Source: Flavobacteriales bacterium
Lineage (GTDB): Bacteria; Bacteroidota; Bacteroidia; Flavobacteriales_C; GCA-002722245
Direction: 5' to 3'
NCBI GenBank assembly: GCA_002717515.1
Contig: PBEC01000023.1
Location: 1 to 44,425, forward strand
DNA length: 44,425 nucleotides
Shown piece after piece: positions 15,444 through 25,051 of this stretch. How positions within the stretch are numbered: position 1 is the first letter of the stretch; every line of letters starts with the position of its first letter. The notes beneath the pieces are model-generated. The model was not told the DNA's origin. It saw only the letters and a list, made by a program, of their open reading frames with translations, and did not search any database. Made by a program: the position numbers and the translations under genes.

Positions 15444-16712
15444 TTATTTATAAAGTAAATAGCTTGATCTTATCAATTTGAATTTTTCCAAATCAGATTC
15501 CCAGGATTTACGAATATCTGCTTCGTTTTGTTTTTCTTCGAGTTGCTTTATGAACTCATCGTTTCCTGCCAAAAGATTAAAAAAACGAGTTCGAACGAAA
15601 AACGTTTTCCGAGGTTGAACACAACTTTTAGCCTGCTGTATCGGACCAATTTCTAATTTCCAATTTTTACGAATGGAATCCCGTTCGAAACCTCTGTAAT
15701 CAATTCCTTTGCAAATTTTATTTTGGTGTTTGGGTTTTTTACTTTTCCCGGGTATACTCATAGGAGTAAAGGTAAAATTACTTTGCTCCTTACAGGTTGT
15801 ATTAGGATGACCCCAAACCTGAAATGGATATTCCGTTCCGCGACCAATACTTACTTCTGTTCCTTCAAAAAAACATAAACTGGGATACAAATAGATGGAA
15901 AGTTGGTTGGGCAAATTGGGACTGGGAGGTATAGGTAATATGTACTCTTTATCGTGTGTCCAATTTTTCAATTTAATAACTTTTAAATCGACTTGCAGGG
16001 AGTCTTTTAGCCAAAACTCACCATTAATCATATTGGCATATTCTCCAATGGTCATTCCGTATACCACTGGAACTGGATGCATTCCCACAAAACTTTTAAA
16101 CTCTTTTTTTAATATTGGACCATCAATGTAGTGAGCATTTGGATTGGGACGGTCCAATACAATTACCTGCTTATTATTTTCAGCGGCAGCCTCCATAACG
16201 TAGTGTAAAGTTGAAATGTAGGTATAGAATCGAACACCTACATCTTGAATATCGAATAATATAACATCAACATTTTCCAGACTTTTAGCTGTAGGCTTGT
16301 GGGTTTTACCGTGCAATGAAAATATTTGAAGTCCCGTAACTGAATCTTGAGTGTGTTTTACTTTTTCACCAGCATCATAATTCCCCCTGAAACCGTGTTC
16401 TGGAGAAAACAACAAAGTGAGATTTACTCCAAGAGAAATCAATGTGTCGACCAAAAATGAAGAACCGACTATTGAGGTTTGATTTCCTACAACTGCAACC
16501 CTCTTATTTTCCAATAAAGGCAAATATTCAGAAATTGACTCAGCTCCAACAATAGTTTTTAATTCAGCTGGTTTTAACTGAGATTTCACAACACCTATCG
16601 AATCCTTCACATCAAATTCATCGGGAACTTTCTCTTCTATTTCTGATGAGCAGGAAACTACCATAAGAATTAACAAAAAAAGCAGACATGTATTTTGATT
16701 GCCTATGAGCAT
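15444..16712 (-). CDS. DUF1343 lipoprotein, NamZ-type exo-N-acetylmuramidase
   Basis: The 422-residue lipoprotein has a lipobox V-V-S-C with Cys21 as anchor, followed by SSEIEE, whose acidic residues could act as a surface-export signal. The DUF1343 (GH171) domain is clear: VAVVGNQTSIVG, LLFSPEHGFRGN, FDIQDVGVRFYTYISTLHYV, VLDRPNPN, VPVVYGMTIGEYA and SIGRGTEYPFQVWGHP. Characterised NamZ enzymes release MurNAc from the non-reducing end of peptidoglycan fragments, and the Glu in SPEHG is a likely active-site residue. It heads a two-gene unit with mscS and is divergent from the permease gene 39 bp away. Its MurNAc product fits a genome region devoted to amino-sugar use. Usual length, no defects seen. 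Confidence 0.92.
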   Translation of the reverse strand: MLIGNQNTCLLFLLILMVVSCSSEIEEKVPDEFDVKDSIGVVKSQLKPAELKTIVGAESISEYLPLLENKRVAVVGNQTSIVGSSFLVDTLISLGVNLTLLFSPEHGFRGNYDAGEKVKHTQDSVTGLQIFSLHGKTHKPTAKSLENVDVILFDIQDVGVRFYTYISTLHYVMEAAAENNKQVIVLDRPNPNAHYIDGPILKKEFKSFVGMHPVPVVYGMTIGEYANMINGEFWLKDSLQVDLKVIKLKNWTHDKEYILPIPPSPNLPNQLSIYLYPSLCFFEGTEVSIGRGTEYPFQVWGHPNTTCKEQSNFTFTPMSIPGKSKKPKHQNKICKGIDYRGFERDSIRKNWKLEIGPIQQAKSCVQPRKTFFVRTRFFNLLAGNDEFIKQLEEKQNEADIRKSWESDLEKFKLIRSSYLLYK

Positions 16713-16751
16713 AAAGTATTATTTTAGTTGTTCTAATTTATTGAATATCCT

Positions 16752-18056
16752 TTGAAACTCGAATTCTTCATAGCGAAAAGAATACTTTTTGATAAAACGG
16801 CAAAAAATGCATTTACGCGTCCAATCATTAATATTGCCGTTTGGGGCATCGCTTTAGGGGTTATAATCATGGTTATGGCAGTAACTATGACTAAGGGTTT
16901 TCAAAAAGAAATAAAAGGGAAAATTGTTGGTTTTGCCTCAGATATTCAAATTAGTAAAACGGGTATTGATGAATCCTATGAAAGTACTCCTTTTCCATAT
17001 GACGATTACTTTTACCAGGGGTTAAAGAATTCACCCGATATTTCTCACGTTCAAGTATTTGCTACAAAAGCAGGAATTATTAAAACCAGAAAATCCTCTC
17101 ATGGAACAATTTTAAAAGGTGTAACAAGTGATTACAACTGGGAGTTTTTTAAAAGCAATTTAATTGAGGGAGAAATTATTAATTTCGATTCTACATCAAT
17201 TTCTAAAGACGCTATTATATCAAAAAAAATAGCCGATAAACTCGACTTAGTTATTGGAGATCAGTTCCGAGTTTTCTTTGTTACTCAAAGGCAAAATGAA
17301 AAAGGAGAAACATTTTATCGTCAAAAAAAGAACTCCTTTATTGTAAAAGGAATTTATCAAACAGGTTTGGCAGAAGAGTTTGACGACAAAATTATTTTTT
17401 GTGACGTAAAACGAATTCGAAGACTGAACAAATGGACTCAAGAACAAATTGGTGGCTATGAGATTTTTCTTAATCAGGAAACACAAGGCCTGGACCTTTT
17501 CAACAAGAAATCAGGATTTGAATATTACCAAAATTTAGAAAATAAAATCAGAAATGATTTTTATTTGGAAACAGTATCCCTCGATGTTCGTTCAATATAT
17601 ACCCGATATGCACAATTCATTAGTTGGATCGATTATATGGATATGCACATTGGAATCATTCTTATCATCATTTTAATAGTATCTATTGTAAATATGTCCT
17701 CAGCTTTGTTGATCATCATTTTGGAAAAAACTCAAATGATTGGAATTTTAAAAAGTTTGGGAGCACCCAACTTTAGTATTCGGAAAGTATTTTTAATTAA
17801 GAGTGCTTTTCTTATTGGAAAAGGAATTCTTTTGGGAAATTTAATTGCTCTTATCCTCTGTGTTATTCAGTTGGTATTCGAACCCGTTTCTCTCGATCCT
17901 GATGTTTATTACGTGGATGGAGTTCCTTTGGATATGAATTTTGGATATTGGATTTCTCTGAATCTATTAACCATAATTATTTGTACTCTTGTTCTGATTA
18001 TTCCTTCTGTGGTAATTTCAAGAATATCGCCCATTGCTGCAATTAAATTCGATTAA
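16752..18056 (+). CDS. FtsX-like ABC transporter permease (LolC/LolE type)
   Basis: The 434-residue inner-membrane protein has one N-terminal helix (about 22-48, IINIAVWGIALGVIIMVMAV), a large periplasmic MacB-like domain (about 50-290) and three C-terminal helices with the FtsX signature (LIIILEKTQMIGILKSLGAP). This is the layout of permeases that extract lipoproteins from the inner membrane or drive similar envelope transport. The start is TTG at 16752, giving KLEFFIAKRIL, the conserved family N-terminus; no better ATG exists nearby. The ATPase partner is not adjacent, as is common in Bacteroidota. The precise Lol role is inferred from architecture. Confidence 0.88.
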   Translation: MKLEFFIAKRILFDKTAKNAFTRPIINIAVWGIALGVIIMVMAVTMTKGFQKEIKGKIVGFASDIQISKTGIDESYESTPFPYDDYFYQGLKNSPDISHVQVFATKAGIIKTRKSSHGTILKGVTSDYNWEFFKSNLIEGEIINFDSTSISKDAIISKKIADKLDLVIGDQFRVFFVTQRQNEKGETFYRQKKNSFIVKGIYQTGLAEEFDDKIIFCDVKRIRRLNKWTQEQIGGYEIFLNQETQGLDLFNKKSGFEYYQNLENKIRNDFYLETVSLDVRSIYTRYAQFISWIDYMDMHIGIILIIILIVSIVNMSSALLIIILEKTQMIGILKSLGAPNFSIRKVFLIKSAFLIGKGILLGNLIALILCVIQLVFEPVSLDPDVYYVDGVPLDMNFGYWISLNLLTIIICTLVLIIPSVVISRISPIAAIKFD

Positions 18057-18069
18057 ATTTAATAGCTTT

Positions 18070-18095
18070 CAACTAATACGTATTCCTTAATTTTG
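18070..18095 (+). promoter_or_regulatory. promoter of the cystathionine beta-synthase gene
   Basis: TAATTTTG (18088-18095) is a perfect TAnnTTTG element 17 bp before the ATG at 18113. A weak TTTC stands near the -33 position, about 17 bp upstream. Confidence 0.45.
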
Positions 18096-18112
18096 AGATA
18101 AACTACCTAATT

Positions 18113-19465
18113 ATGTGGTACAACAATATACTTGAAACAATAGGAAATACACCTCTGGTTAAAATGCACAAAACGGTTGCAGGAGTTCCTGGAACCATTT
18201 TAGCAAAGGTGGAGACTTTTAACCCTGGAAATTCAATTAAGGACAGAATGGCGGTACAAATGGTTGAAGATGCAGAAAAAGAAGGATTACTCAAACCGGG
18301 CGGTACAATTATAGAAGCCACATCTGGAAATACTGGTATGGGACTAGCCTTAGCTGCAATTGTAAAGGGGTATCGTTTGATTTGTACAATGCCCGATAAA
18401 CAGTCCAAAGAAAAGATGGATATCTTGAGAGCTGTGGGTGCAGAAGTAATTGTTACTCCAACCAATGTGGAAGCTGATGGCCCTCGATCCTATTATTCAG
18501 TAGCCAAAAAATTAAACGAAGATATTCCAAATTCATTTTACCCTAATCAATATGATAATCCATCCAATCCCAAGGCCCATTACGCAACTACAGGCCCGGA
18601 AATTTGGAAACAAACGGAAGGAAAAATCACTCATCTTGTAGTTGGTGTTGGAACAGGTGGAACGGTTTCGGGAACAGCGAAATACTTGAAAGAAAAGAAT
18701 CCTGATATTAAGATTTGGGGAGTTGATACCTATGGTTCGGTTTTTAAGAAGTTTCATGAAACAGGTGAGTTTGATCAAAATGAAATATACTCCTACCTCA
18801 CAGAAGGAATAGGTGAAGACATCCTACCAAAAAACGTTGATTTCTCTTTAATTGATCACTTTGAAAAGGTCACCGATAAAGACGGAATGCTTATGACTAG
18901 ACGGTTGGCCAGAGAGGAAGGGTTGTTTTTAGGAAATTCGGCAGGAAGTGCAGTTGCTGCAGTTCAGCAACTGAAACAAAAGCTTTCTAAAGATGATGTC
19001 GTTGTTGTAATTATGCACGATAGTGGCTCAAGATATGTTGGAAAAATTTTCAACGACGACTGGATGCGTCAAAGAGGTTTCCTGGACAGAGAAAAAGCCA
19101 TTGAAATACTCAACGGAAAAGACACGAAGTTTATTAGCATCAATAAAAATGCTACAATTGGTGAAACGGCAGAAAAAATGACTAAGAATAATGTTTCTCA
19201 ATTGCCGGTTATGGACAAAGGTAGAATGATTGGATCAATATCGGATAAAGATTTGTTCAACAGTATACTTCACCAACCCAATTGTAAGACCCATTCCATT
19301 AATGGAATTATGCGTGCTCCTTTTCCTGAGGTTGATGCCAATACCACTACTGAGGAATTGGCACAAATTATCGGAAATGAATCGAGCGCTGTAGTAGTAA
19401 CTCAAAAAAACGGAGCATTAGGAATAATAACGCGTCACGATATCATAAGCGCTCTTTCCAAGTAA
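18113..19465 (+). CDS. cystathionine beta-synthase (PLP domain plus CBS pair)
   Basis: The 450-residue enzyme has a fold-type II PLP domain (about 1-320) with the cofactor lysine Lys43 in NPGNSIKDRMA, the phosphate/substrate loop EATSGNTGMG and the glycine loop VGTGGTVSGTA. Residues about 335-450 form two CBS modules (NNVSQLPVMDKGRMIG and LGIITRHDIIS). Full-length PLP-CBS proteins of this form make cystathionine from serine and homocysteine. O-acetylserine sulfhydrylase activity is the alternative, but that group usually lacks the CBS pair. The tail may bind adenosyl nucleotides and regulate activity. It is monocistronic, ending in a bidirectional terminator shared with acs. Confidence 0.9.
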   Translation: MWYNNILETIGNTPLVKMHKTVAGVPGTILAKVETFNPGNSIKDRMAVQMVEDAEKEGLLKPGGTIIEATSGNTGMGLALAAIVKGYRLICTMPDKQSKEKMDILRAVGAEVIVTPTNVEADGPRSYYSVAKKLNEDIPNSFYPNQYDNPSNPKAHYATTGPEIWKQTEGKITHLVVGVGTGGTVSGTAKYLKEKNPDIKIWGVDTYGSVFKKFHETGEFDQNEIYSYLTEGIGEDILPKNVDFSLIDHFEKVTDKDGMLMTRRLAREEGLFLGNSAGSAVAAVQQLKQKLSKDDVVVVIMHDSGSRYVGKIFNDDWMRQRGFLDREKAIEILNGKDTKFISINKNATIGETAEKMTKNNVSQLPVMDKGRMIGSISDKDLFNSILHQPNCKTHSINGIMRAPFPEVDANTTTEELAQIIGNESSAVVVTQKNGALGIITRHDIISALSK

Positions 19466-19466
19466 T

Positions 19467-19497
19467 AAAAAAACCCAGCCGAAAAGCTGGGTTTTTT
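19467..19497. terminator. bidirectional intrinsic terminator between cystathionine beta-synthase and acs
   Basis: The stem ACCCAGC / GCTGGGT has a 6-nt loop, flanked by A-run and T-run (AAAAAAA...TTTTTT). It serves both convergent genes. Confidence 0.9.
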
Positions 19498-19516
19498 GTT
19501 TTTGGGCTATAATAGG

Positions 19517-21433
19517 TTAAGATTTAAGCTCTACTAATGCTCCTTCTTTAATTGCATCAACAACAGAAGGATCCAATAAAGTTGAGGTGTCTCCTAAATT
19601 GGATACATCACCCTCAGCTACTTTTCTTAATATTCTTCTCATAATTTTACCAGAACGCGTTTTTGGTAATCCTGGAACTACTTGAATTTTATCCGGTTTT
19701 GCAATTGGACCGATTTCCTTGGTGATGATTTTTAAAACTTCCGCTCTAAAAGCATCCTCATCCGATGGAGCTTCTTCACAAATCACATATGCATATATCC
19801 CTTGTCCTTTAATTTCATGTGGGAATCCAACAACTGCTGACTCAACAACATTTGAGTGCTCATTAATAGCATTTTCAACTTCTGCAGTTCCCATTCTGTG
19901 TCCGGAAACATTAATTACATCGTCTACACGACCTGTAATTCGATAATATCCGTCATCATCTCGTCTGCACCCGTCTCCTGTGAAATACATGTTTTCATAT
20001 GTACCGAAGTAAACCTCTTTGCAACGTTCATGATTACCATAAGTGGTTCGAATAATCGATGGCCAAGGAAATTTAATACACAAATTACCTTCTACTCCAT
20101 TCCCTTCAATTTCATTTCCTTCTGCATCCATAATAGCCAACTGAATACCAGGCATAGGCAAGGTAGCATATGTAGGTTTTTCAGGTGTAATTCCCGCTAA
20201 AGGTGAAATTAAGAACCCTGCTGTTTCTGTTTGCCAATAGGTATCAACAATCGGACACTTTCCTTTTCCGATGTTTTTATGATACCATTGCCATGCCTCT
20301 TCATTAATTGGCTCACCAACAGAACCTAACGCCTTAATTGAACTTAAATCGTATTTCTCAACGAAATCTGTTCCGAAAGCCTGTAGAGCTCTAATTGCAG
20401 TTGGTGCAGTGTAGAATTGATTTACTTTATGTTTTTCGCAAACTTCCCAAAATCTACCTGCATCGGGATAAGTTGGAACACCCTCAAACATCATGGTTGT
20501 AGCACCTGCTAAAAGAGGTCCGTAAATGATGTATGAATGACCTGTGATCCATCCGATATCGGCAGTACACCAATAAATATCTTGCTCATTGTATTGAAAT
20601 GCATTTCTAAAAGTATAGTCGGTGTAAACCATATAACCACCTGTGGTATGAACAACCCCTTTTGGTTGACCTGTTGAACCAGAAGTATACAAAATGAACA
20701 GCATATCCTCTGATGCTACAGCTGTAGCAGGACAATTTGCATCAACTTTGGCTACTTCGTCATGCCACCATTTATCTCTACCTTCTTTCCAGGTAACTTC
20801 TGCCTCTGTTCTTTTCACTACAATTACGGACTCTACAACTGGGGATGTCTCGCAGGCCTGATCAACTACGGCTTTAACAGGAATGTTTTTCTTACCTCTA
20901 TAATTTCCATCGGAAGTTAAAACAACTTTTGCTTCTGCATCGTTGATTCGATCCGATAAAGCCTGAGCAGAGAATCCTGCAAAAACAACAGAATGAACAG
21001 CACCAATTCTTGCAGAAGCTAAACAAGCAATAGCCAATTCAGGAATCATTGGCATGTACATACATACTCGATCTCCTTTTTGTACGCCTTGAGCTTTTAA
21101 TACGTTTGCAAATTCACAAACTTTAGCATGTAACTCTTTGTAAGTAAGTTTAATTGCTGCTTCTCCAGGTTCATTGGGCTCCCATAAAATAGCAACTTTG
21201 TCGCCTCTTTCCTCTAAATGACGATCCAAACAGTTTTCCGTGATGTTCAATTCACCTCCTTCAAACCATTTTACATCTGGCCCAGAGAAATTCCAATCCA
21301 GTACTTTATCCCATTTCTTTTTCCATACAAAAGACTCGGCATGACCCGCCCAAAATGCCTCTGGGTTGTCAACACTTTTTTGGTACTCCTCTTTGTACTC
21401 TTCGAAGCTGTTTATCCTTCTGCGTACGTCCAT
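19517..21433 (-). CDS. acs: acetyl-CoA synthetase
   Basis: The 638-residue AMP-forming acetyl-CoA synthetase activates acetate in two steps through acetyl-AMP. Seen in order are the ACS N-terminal domain (FEEYKEEYQKSVDNPEAFW), the adenylate motif ILYTSGSTGQPKGVVHT, the conserved DIGWITGHSYIIYGPL and TYWQTETAG, the hinge YYRITGRVDDVINVSGHR, and the catalytic-lysine motif GLPKTRSGKIMRRI, which is the usual acetylation-control site. Length is normal. It lies at the end of the amino-sugar island, where it could recycle the acetate released when N-acetylglucosamine is deacetylated. Its start is ATG at 21433. Confidence 0.97.
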   Translation of the reverse strand: MDVRRRINSFEEYKEEYQKSVDNPEAFWAGHAESFVWKKKWDKVLDWNFSGPDVKWFEGGELNITENCLDRHLEERGDKVAILWEPNEPGEAAIKLTYKELHAKVCEFANVLKAQGVQKGDRVCMYMPMIPELAIACLASARIGAVHSVVFAGFSAQALSDRINDAEAKVVLTSDGNYRGKKNIPVKAVVDQACETSPVVESVIVVKRTEAEVTWKEGRDKWWHDEVAKVDANCPATAVASEDMLFILYTSGSTGQPKGVVHTTGGYMVYTDYTFRNAFQYNEQDIYWCTADIGWITGHSYIIYGPLLAGATTMMFEGVPTYPDAGRFWEVCEKHKVNQFYTAPTAIRALQAFGTDFVEKYDLSSIKALGSVGEPINEEAWQWYHKNIGKGKCPIVDTYWQTETAGFLISPLAGITPEKPTYATLPMPGIQLAIMDAEGNEIEGNGVEGNLCIKFPWPSIIRTTYGNHERCKEVYFGTYENMYFTGDGCRRDDDGYYRITGRVDDVINVSGHRMGTAEVENAINEHSNVVESAVVGFPHEIKGQGIYAYVICEEAPSDEDAFRAEVLKIITKEIGPIAKPDKIQVVPGLPKTRSGKIMRRILRKVAEGDVSNLGDTSTLLDPSVVDAIKEGALVELKS

Positions 21434-21606
21434 AATTTATTTAGTTTTTTGGTTTAATAATCGTTTTAGTAATTGACCCATTTTTTGGGAGGTCTAATAT
21501 AAGAATCTAGCGGAAAATAGAGAAGTAATCTTGCACGAGTTTCCTAACAATCTAAGGTTTTAAGTGATTTATAGTCCTTTTCAACGAAAAGTGTTTTCCA
21601 AACAAT

Positions 21607-22833
21607 TTAAACTTTTACAAAAATCTTCTTGTTGTACATCCATCGCAAAAGGATATAAAAAGGAATTATCCATAAAAACGCATAAATATGAGATGCTAAT
21701 TTTATGGTTATTAATTCTGAATGATTGCTATATACTTCAGAAAATGGAGTATCTGTGAAAACACGTAAAATGGAATCAGAAATAATTCCAGAAACTGTTG
21801 ACTCTCCAACACCAATGTTATGAATCAATAAACTTACCAGTTCACTTAATAAATAGGCTGTTAGTGCATTGGAACCAAAAATAATAAATGGTTTAGATAT
21901 TTTTTGATACCCTTTATAATCCATAAGCCAAATACAAAAACCAGTAACCATTGAAGCTATTCCTCCTGTGTATAACACGTAGGAACTAGTCCATAAAATC
22001 TTGTTGATTGGAAATATCATATCCCAGGCAATAGCAATTACAACAGATATCCCTCCAAAAACAAATAGTCCACTTATTTTTTCAAGAACTGTTTTTTTCC
22101 CTTTTATAAAACTTCCTGCAATCATTCCCATAATACATGTGCCTAAGGCAGATATAGTTCCCAAAAGCGATTCAGGGTCCCACCCATCTTTTCGAGATTG
22201 AGGCCATAAATGATTCTCGGACAGAATTTTGCTATCCAACCACGATCCTAAATTTTTATTGGGAACAGTAAGATCAACTTGATATGCATCTGGTATTTCA
22301 ACATACAACAAGCCCCAATATCCAAGTAAAATTGCGACCAAAGTCAACCATAAAGATTTAACATTCACTTTTATGAATAAAATACCTCCCAATATGAACA
22401 CCAATCCAATTCTTTGAAGTACCCCGGGAATTCTCCATACGTCAGGAAACCAAGACATATATTCATGAGTACTGGAATCATATCTCCAATAAGGAAAAGC
22501 ATCTTTTAATACGCCAAGGGCAAAAATTATCAATCCTCTTTTTACAACTTTTAGTATTAAAGATTTATGATTCGAGGAGTCTAACTTTTTTCCTCCCATA
22601 GCAAATGCTATTGAAGCCCCAACTATAAAAATGAAAAATGGAAAAATCAAATCTGTACTGGTACATCCATTCCAATGGCTATGAGATAAAGGCAAAAATA
22701 AATGTTCTACCCAAACAGAATTTTCCGAATCCCATGCTCCCCAACTTCCCGGATTGTTTACTACAATCATAAGAGCAATGGTTAACCCTCTTAAAAAGTC
22801 AATTGATACAATCCTCTGGTTTGATGGAGCCAT
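21607..22833 (-). CDS. NagX-like membrane acyltransferase (HGSNAT/DUF5009 type)
   Basis: The 408-residue integral membrane protein has about ten helices. The N-terminal signature is strong: RIVSIDFLRGLTIALMIVVN, then a loop with HSHWNGCTSTDLIFPFFIF. This is the COG4299 family, related to human heparan-alpha-glucosaminide N-acetyltransferase and to bacterial NagX found in GlcNAc utilisation clusters. The likely activity is transfer of an acetyl group across the membrane to an amino sugar, but this has not been shown for bacterial members as far as I know. A terminator at 22912-22939 separates it from the transporter gene. The context, between transporter and acs, supports an amino-sugar role. 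Confidence 0.85.
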   Translation of the reverse strand: MAPSNQRIVSIDFLRGLTIALMIVVNNPGSWGAWDSENSVWVEHLFLPLSHSHWNGCTSTDLIFPFFIFIVGASIAFAMGGKKLDSSNHKSLILKVVKRGLIIFALGVLKDAFPYWRYDSSTHEYMSWFPDVWRIPGVLQRIGLVFILGGILFIKVNVKSLWLTLVAILLGYWGLLYVEIPDAYQVDLTVPNKNLGSWLDSKILSENHLWPQSRKDGWDPESLLGTISALGTCIMGMIAGSFIKGKKTVLEKISGLFVFGGISVVIAIAWDMIFPINKILWTSSYVLYTGGIASMVTGFCIWLMDYKGYQKISKPFIIFGSNALTAYLLSELVSLLIHNIGVGESTVSGIISDSILRVFTDTPFSEVYSNHSELITIKLASHIYAFLWIIPFYILLRWMYNKKIFVKV

Positions 22834-22911
22834 AAGCGAATTTATTTACAACGAATATAGTTCAAGAAGGTGGAAACCAAAAAATAAATACCGGACGAAA
22901 ACCGTACACAC

Positions 22912-22939
22912 AAAAAAGCCCCGCTATTGCGGGGCTTTT
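22912..22939 (-). terminator. intrinsic terminator of the transporter gene
   Basis: The stem GCCCCGC/GCGGGGC (22918-22924, 22929-22935) has a TATT loop. The A-run at 22912-22917 becomes a T-run on the minus strand. It lies directly after the transporter stop. Confidence 0.88.
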
Positions 22940-22952
22940 AATATTTTTTTGT

Positions 22953-24908
22953 TTAATCCTCTTTTGGTAAACCTACTTTATACCCTTTCACAGCAAAGAA
23001 TAATATGATTAAGTAACAAGGTAATAAAACCCAATAACCTGCTGTTGAAGCTTCTGCAACTACAGGCTTAATTAAGGCATCTGCTTTCCCAAGTTCAGCT
23101 GCTGATTCAGCTAAAATTTCAGCCTCTCTATCCAATTGATTTAAATTCAATTTTGCTTTATTCAACTGATTAATAATTTGATTAAACTTATTCTTTAGTT
23201 CAGGCTTAGATTCAATTTTCATCTCTAAGTCTGATGATAATTTTACTAATTCATCAATACTAATTGATAAAACGGATTTATCTGATGAATTAATAATCTT
23301 ATTAAGTTTATCTCCCCATACATTGAATTCTCCTGCCATATCTAATCCACCTGTAAATGTATTAATGAATGCAGTCCCAAACCCAGAGGCCAAATCAGGA
23401 TCTTTTTCAACAATCTTAACGAATTTATCCAATGAATCTTTAGCGATATTTAATCCAACAGATAAATCAAATGCATTATTAATATCTGCATTTGACGATT
23501 TTATATATTTAATAAGCTCTGCATTTGAAATCCTTTCCTTAGATAATTCCATTGACGCAGTATCTAGATTTAAGCTCGCAGATTTTACTTTTGCCAATAA
23601 GGTTGTATCTAATTCTATTTCTGTTGAATCATTTAACATTTTTGTTTTTGGAAAAGTACTTAATAACTTGTCGGTACCATCGAAAGCTAAACTAATGGCA
23701 TCCGACTTTTCTGTTACCATGGAATCTTTCTGAGCTCCTACGAAAACTCCATACAATGGAGAAATAACCGCACCCCCTGCAATTGCCATAATTAAAAGAG
23801 CAGCACCAGTTTTAGTGTATTTCCCTAATTTATTAATAGCTAATGGCCAAATTGCTGGCCAAACTAAAGCATTTGCTATACCAAGCATTGCAACAAAAAT
23901 GACTGATGTAAATCCTTCGGTTAATGTTACACAAACTGTAAAAACACAACCTAATAGAGCCGAGCCTATTAGCGCGTTTTTTTGTGAAATTACTTTTGGG
24001 ATTAATAAAGCGCCAATTATATATGTCAATACCATGAAACCAAGTGTGAAAGAAGTGAATCGCGTTGCTCCCTCTAAATCCATTGCAATACCATAAGCAA
24101 TTATTGTATCTCCAGCTGCTACCTCTACACCTACGTACATAAATAAAGCAAGCACACCTATAAGTAAATGAGGAAACTGGAAAACTGATGTTTTAGTAGA
24201 TGCAAAATCAGCTTCAGAAGAACCGTCTTCACCCTCTTCTGGTTCACCCATATTTAAATCTGGTAAAGGAGCAAAATTAATTAACACACCTAATACGCCT
24301 AGAGCAATTGCCATTATAATGTATGGTCCAACCACACTATCAGCCATTTGATCTAAAACAGCATCTCTTTCAGCACCCTTATACAAGGCCAATTTTTCAT
24401 TTATTTCTTTAATCCCAGAGAGCAACAAAACACCAAAAATTATAGAGCCTAATGCTCCAGCAACTTTATTACAAATTCCCATAATGGAAATTCTTCTAGC
24501 AGCACTTTCTATTGGACCTAAAATGGTTATATATGGATTGGATGCAGTTTGGAGAATAGTCATACCTGCACCTTGAATAAATATACCGACTAAAAAAACA
24601 GCATAGGTTCTAGAAGATGCTGCCGGGATAAAAACAAGAGCCCCCAATCCCATTAGTATTAAACCTAAAGACATTCCTCTTCGATACCCAATCTTTCGAA
24701 GTACAATTGAAGCCGGAATAGCCATAACAACAAAAGAAATATATGAGGCTGAAACTACCAAAAAGGATTCAGCATCAGATAAATCACACATTGTTTTCAT
24801 AAATGGTATTAACGCTCCATTAATCCAGGTAACGAATCCGAAAATGAAAAACATTCCGGCGATTATCAAAAAGGGAACTAAAAAGTTTTTTTTACTGTCT
24901 GTAGCCAT
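22953..24908 (-). CDS. FucP/NagP-type MFS amino-sugar transporter with large periplasmic insertion
   Basis: The 651-residue transporter belongs to the sugar:H+ symporter branch that includes fucose permease and GlcNAc permease NagP, normally about 420-440 residues. Twelve membrane helices are visible, starting FLVPFLIIAGMFFIFGFVTW, with the family segments GIFIQGAGMTILQTASNPY and ALVWPAIWPLAINKLGKYT. Between helix 11 (ISPLYGVFVG) and helix 12 (GYWVLLPCYLIILFF) lies an extra, mostly helical block of about 230 residues (394-623). With the usual N-in topology this block is periplasmic. It is in frame and hydrophilic. The gene sits among nagB genes, so GlcNAc or a related sugar is the likely cargo. 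A TATATTCG promoter-like element lies at 24942-24949. Confidence 0.9.
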   Translation of the reverse strand: MATDSKKNFLVPFLIIAGMFFIFGFVTWINGALIPFMKTMCDLSDAESFLVVSASYISFVVMAIPASIVLRKIGYRRGMSLGLILMGLGALVFIPAASSRTYAVFLVGIFIQGAGMTILQTASNPYITILGPIESAARRISIMGICNKVAGALGSIIFGVLLLSGIKEINEKLALYKGAERDAVLDQMADSVVGPYIIMAIALGVLGVLINFAPLPDLNMGEPEEGEDGSSEADFASTKTSVFQFPHLLIGVLALFMYVGVEVAAGDTIIAYGIAMDLEGATRFTSFTLGFMVLTYIIGALLIPKVISQKNALIGSALLGCVFTVCVTLTEGFTSVIFVAMLGIANALVWPAIWPLAINKLGKYTKTGAALLIMAIAGGAVISPLYGVFVGAQKDSMVTEKSDAISLAFDGTDKLLSTFPKTKMLNDSTEIELDTTLLAKVKSASLNLDTASMELSKERISNAELIKYIKSSNADINNAFDLSVGLNIAKDSLDKFVKIVEKDPDLASGFGTAFINTFTGGLDMAGEFNVWGDKLNKIINSSDKSVLSISIDELVKLSSDLEMKIESKPELKNKFNQIINQLNKAKLNLNQLDREAEILAESAAELGKADALIKPVVAEASTAGYWVLLPCYLIILFFAVKGYKVGLPKED

Positions 24909-25003
24909 TTTTAATTAAATTTTAGGTTTTTTAATCGGGCTCGAATATACACAATTAAGGTTAAACGAAAGAAACGTTTTGCGGGTAAAGGAAATATTGT
25001 TCA

Positions 25004-25033
25004 TAAAAAAAGGCTCGCGATGCGAGCCTTTTC
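25004..25033 (-). terminator. intrinsic terminator of the T9SS protein gene
   Basis: The stem AAGGCTCGC/GCGAGCCTT (25010-25018, 25022-25030) has a 3-nt loop and an A-run on the left that reads as Ts on the minus strand. It follows the stop codon at 25052. Confidence 0.88.
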
Positions 25034-25051
25034 ATTATTATTTTAAAATGA

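Noticed and set aside
19856-20200. 114-codon plus-strand open frame inside acs
   Set aside because: It is antisense to highly conserved acetyl-CoA synthetase sequence, so it is a shadow frame.
23040-23729. Transporter insertion as a frameshift fusion of two genes
   Set aside because: The frame is continuous, helix 12 of the same transporter resumes after the insert, and no start or stop remnants are seen.
23323-24096. Plus-strand open frames opposite the MFS transporter
   Set aside because: They lie antisense to the membrane and insertion segments; the minus-strand frame has intact family motifs at both ends.
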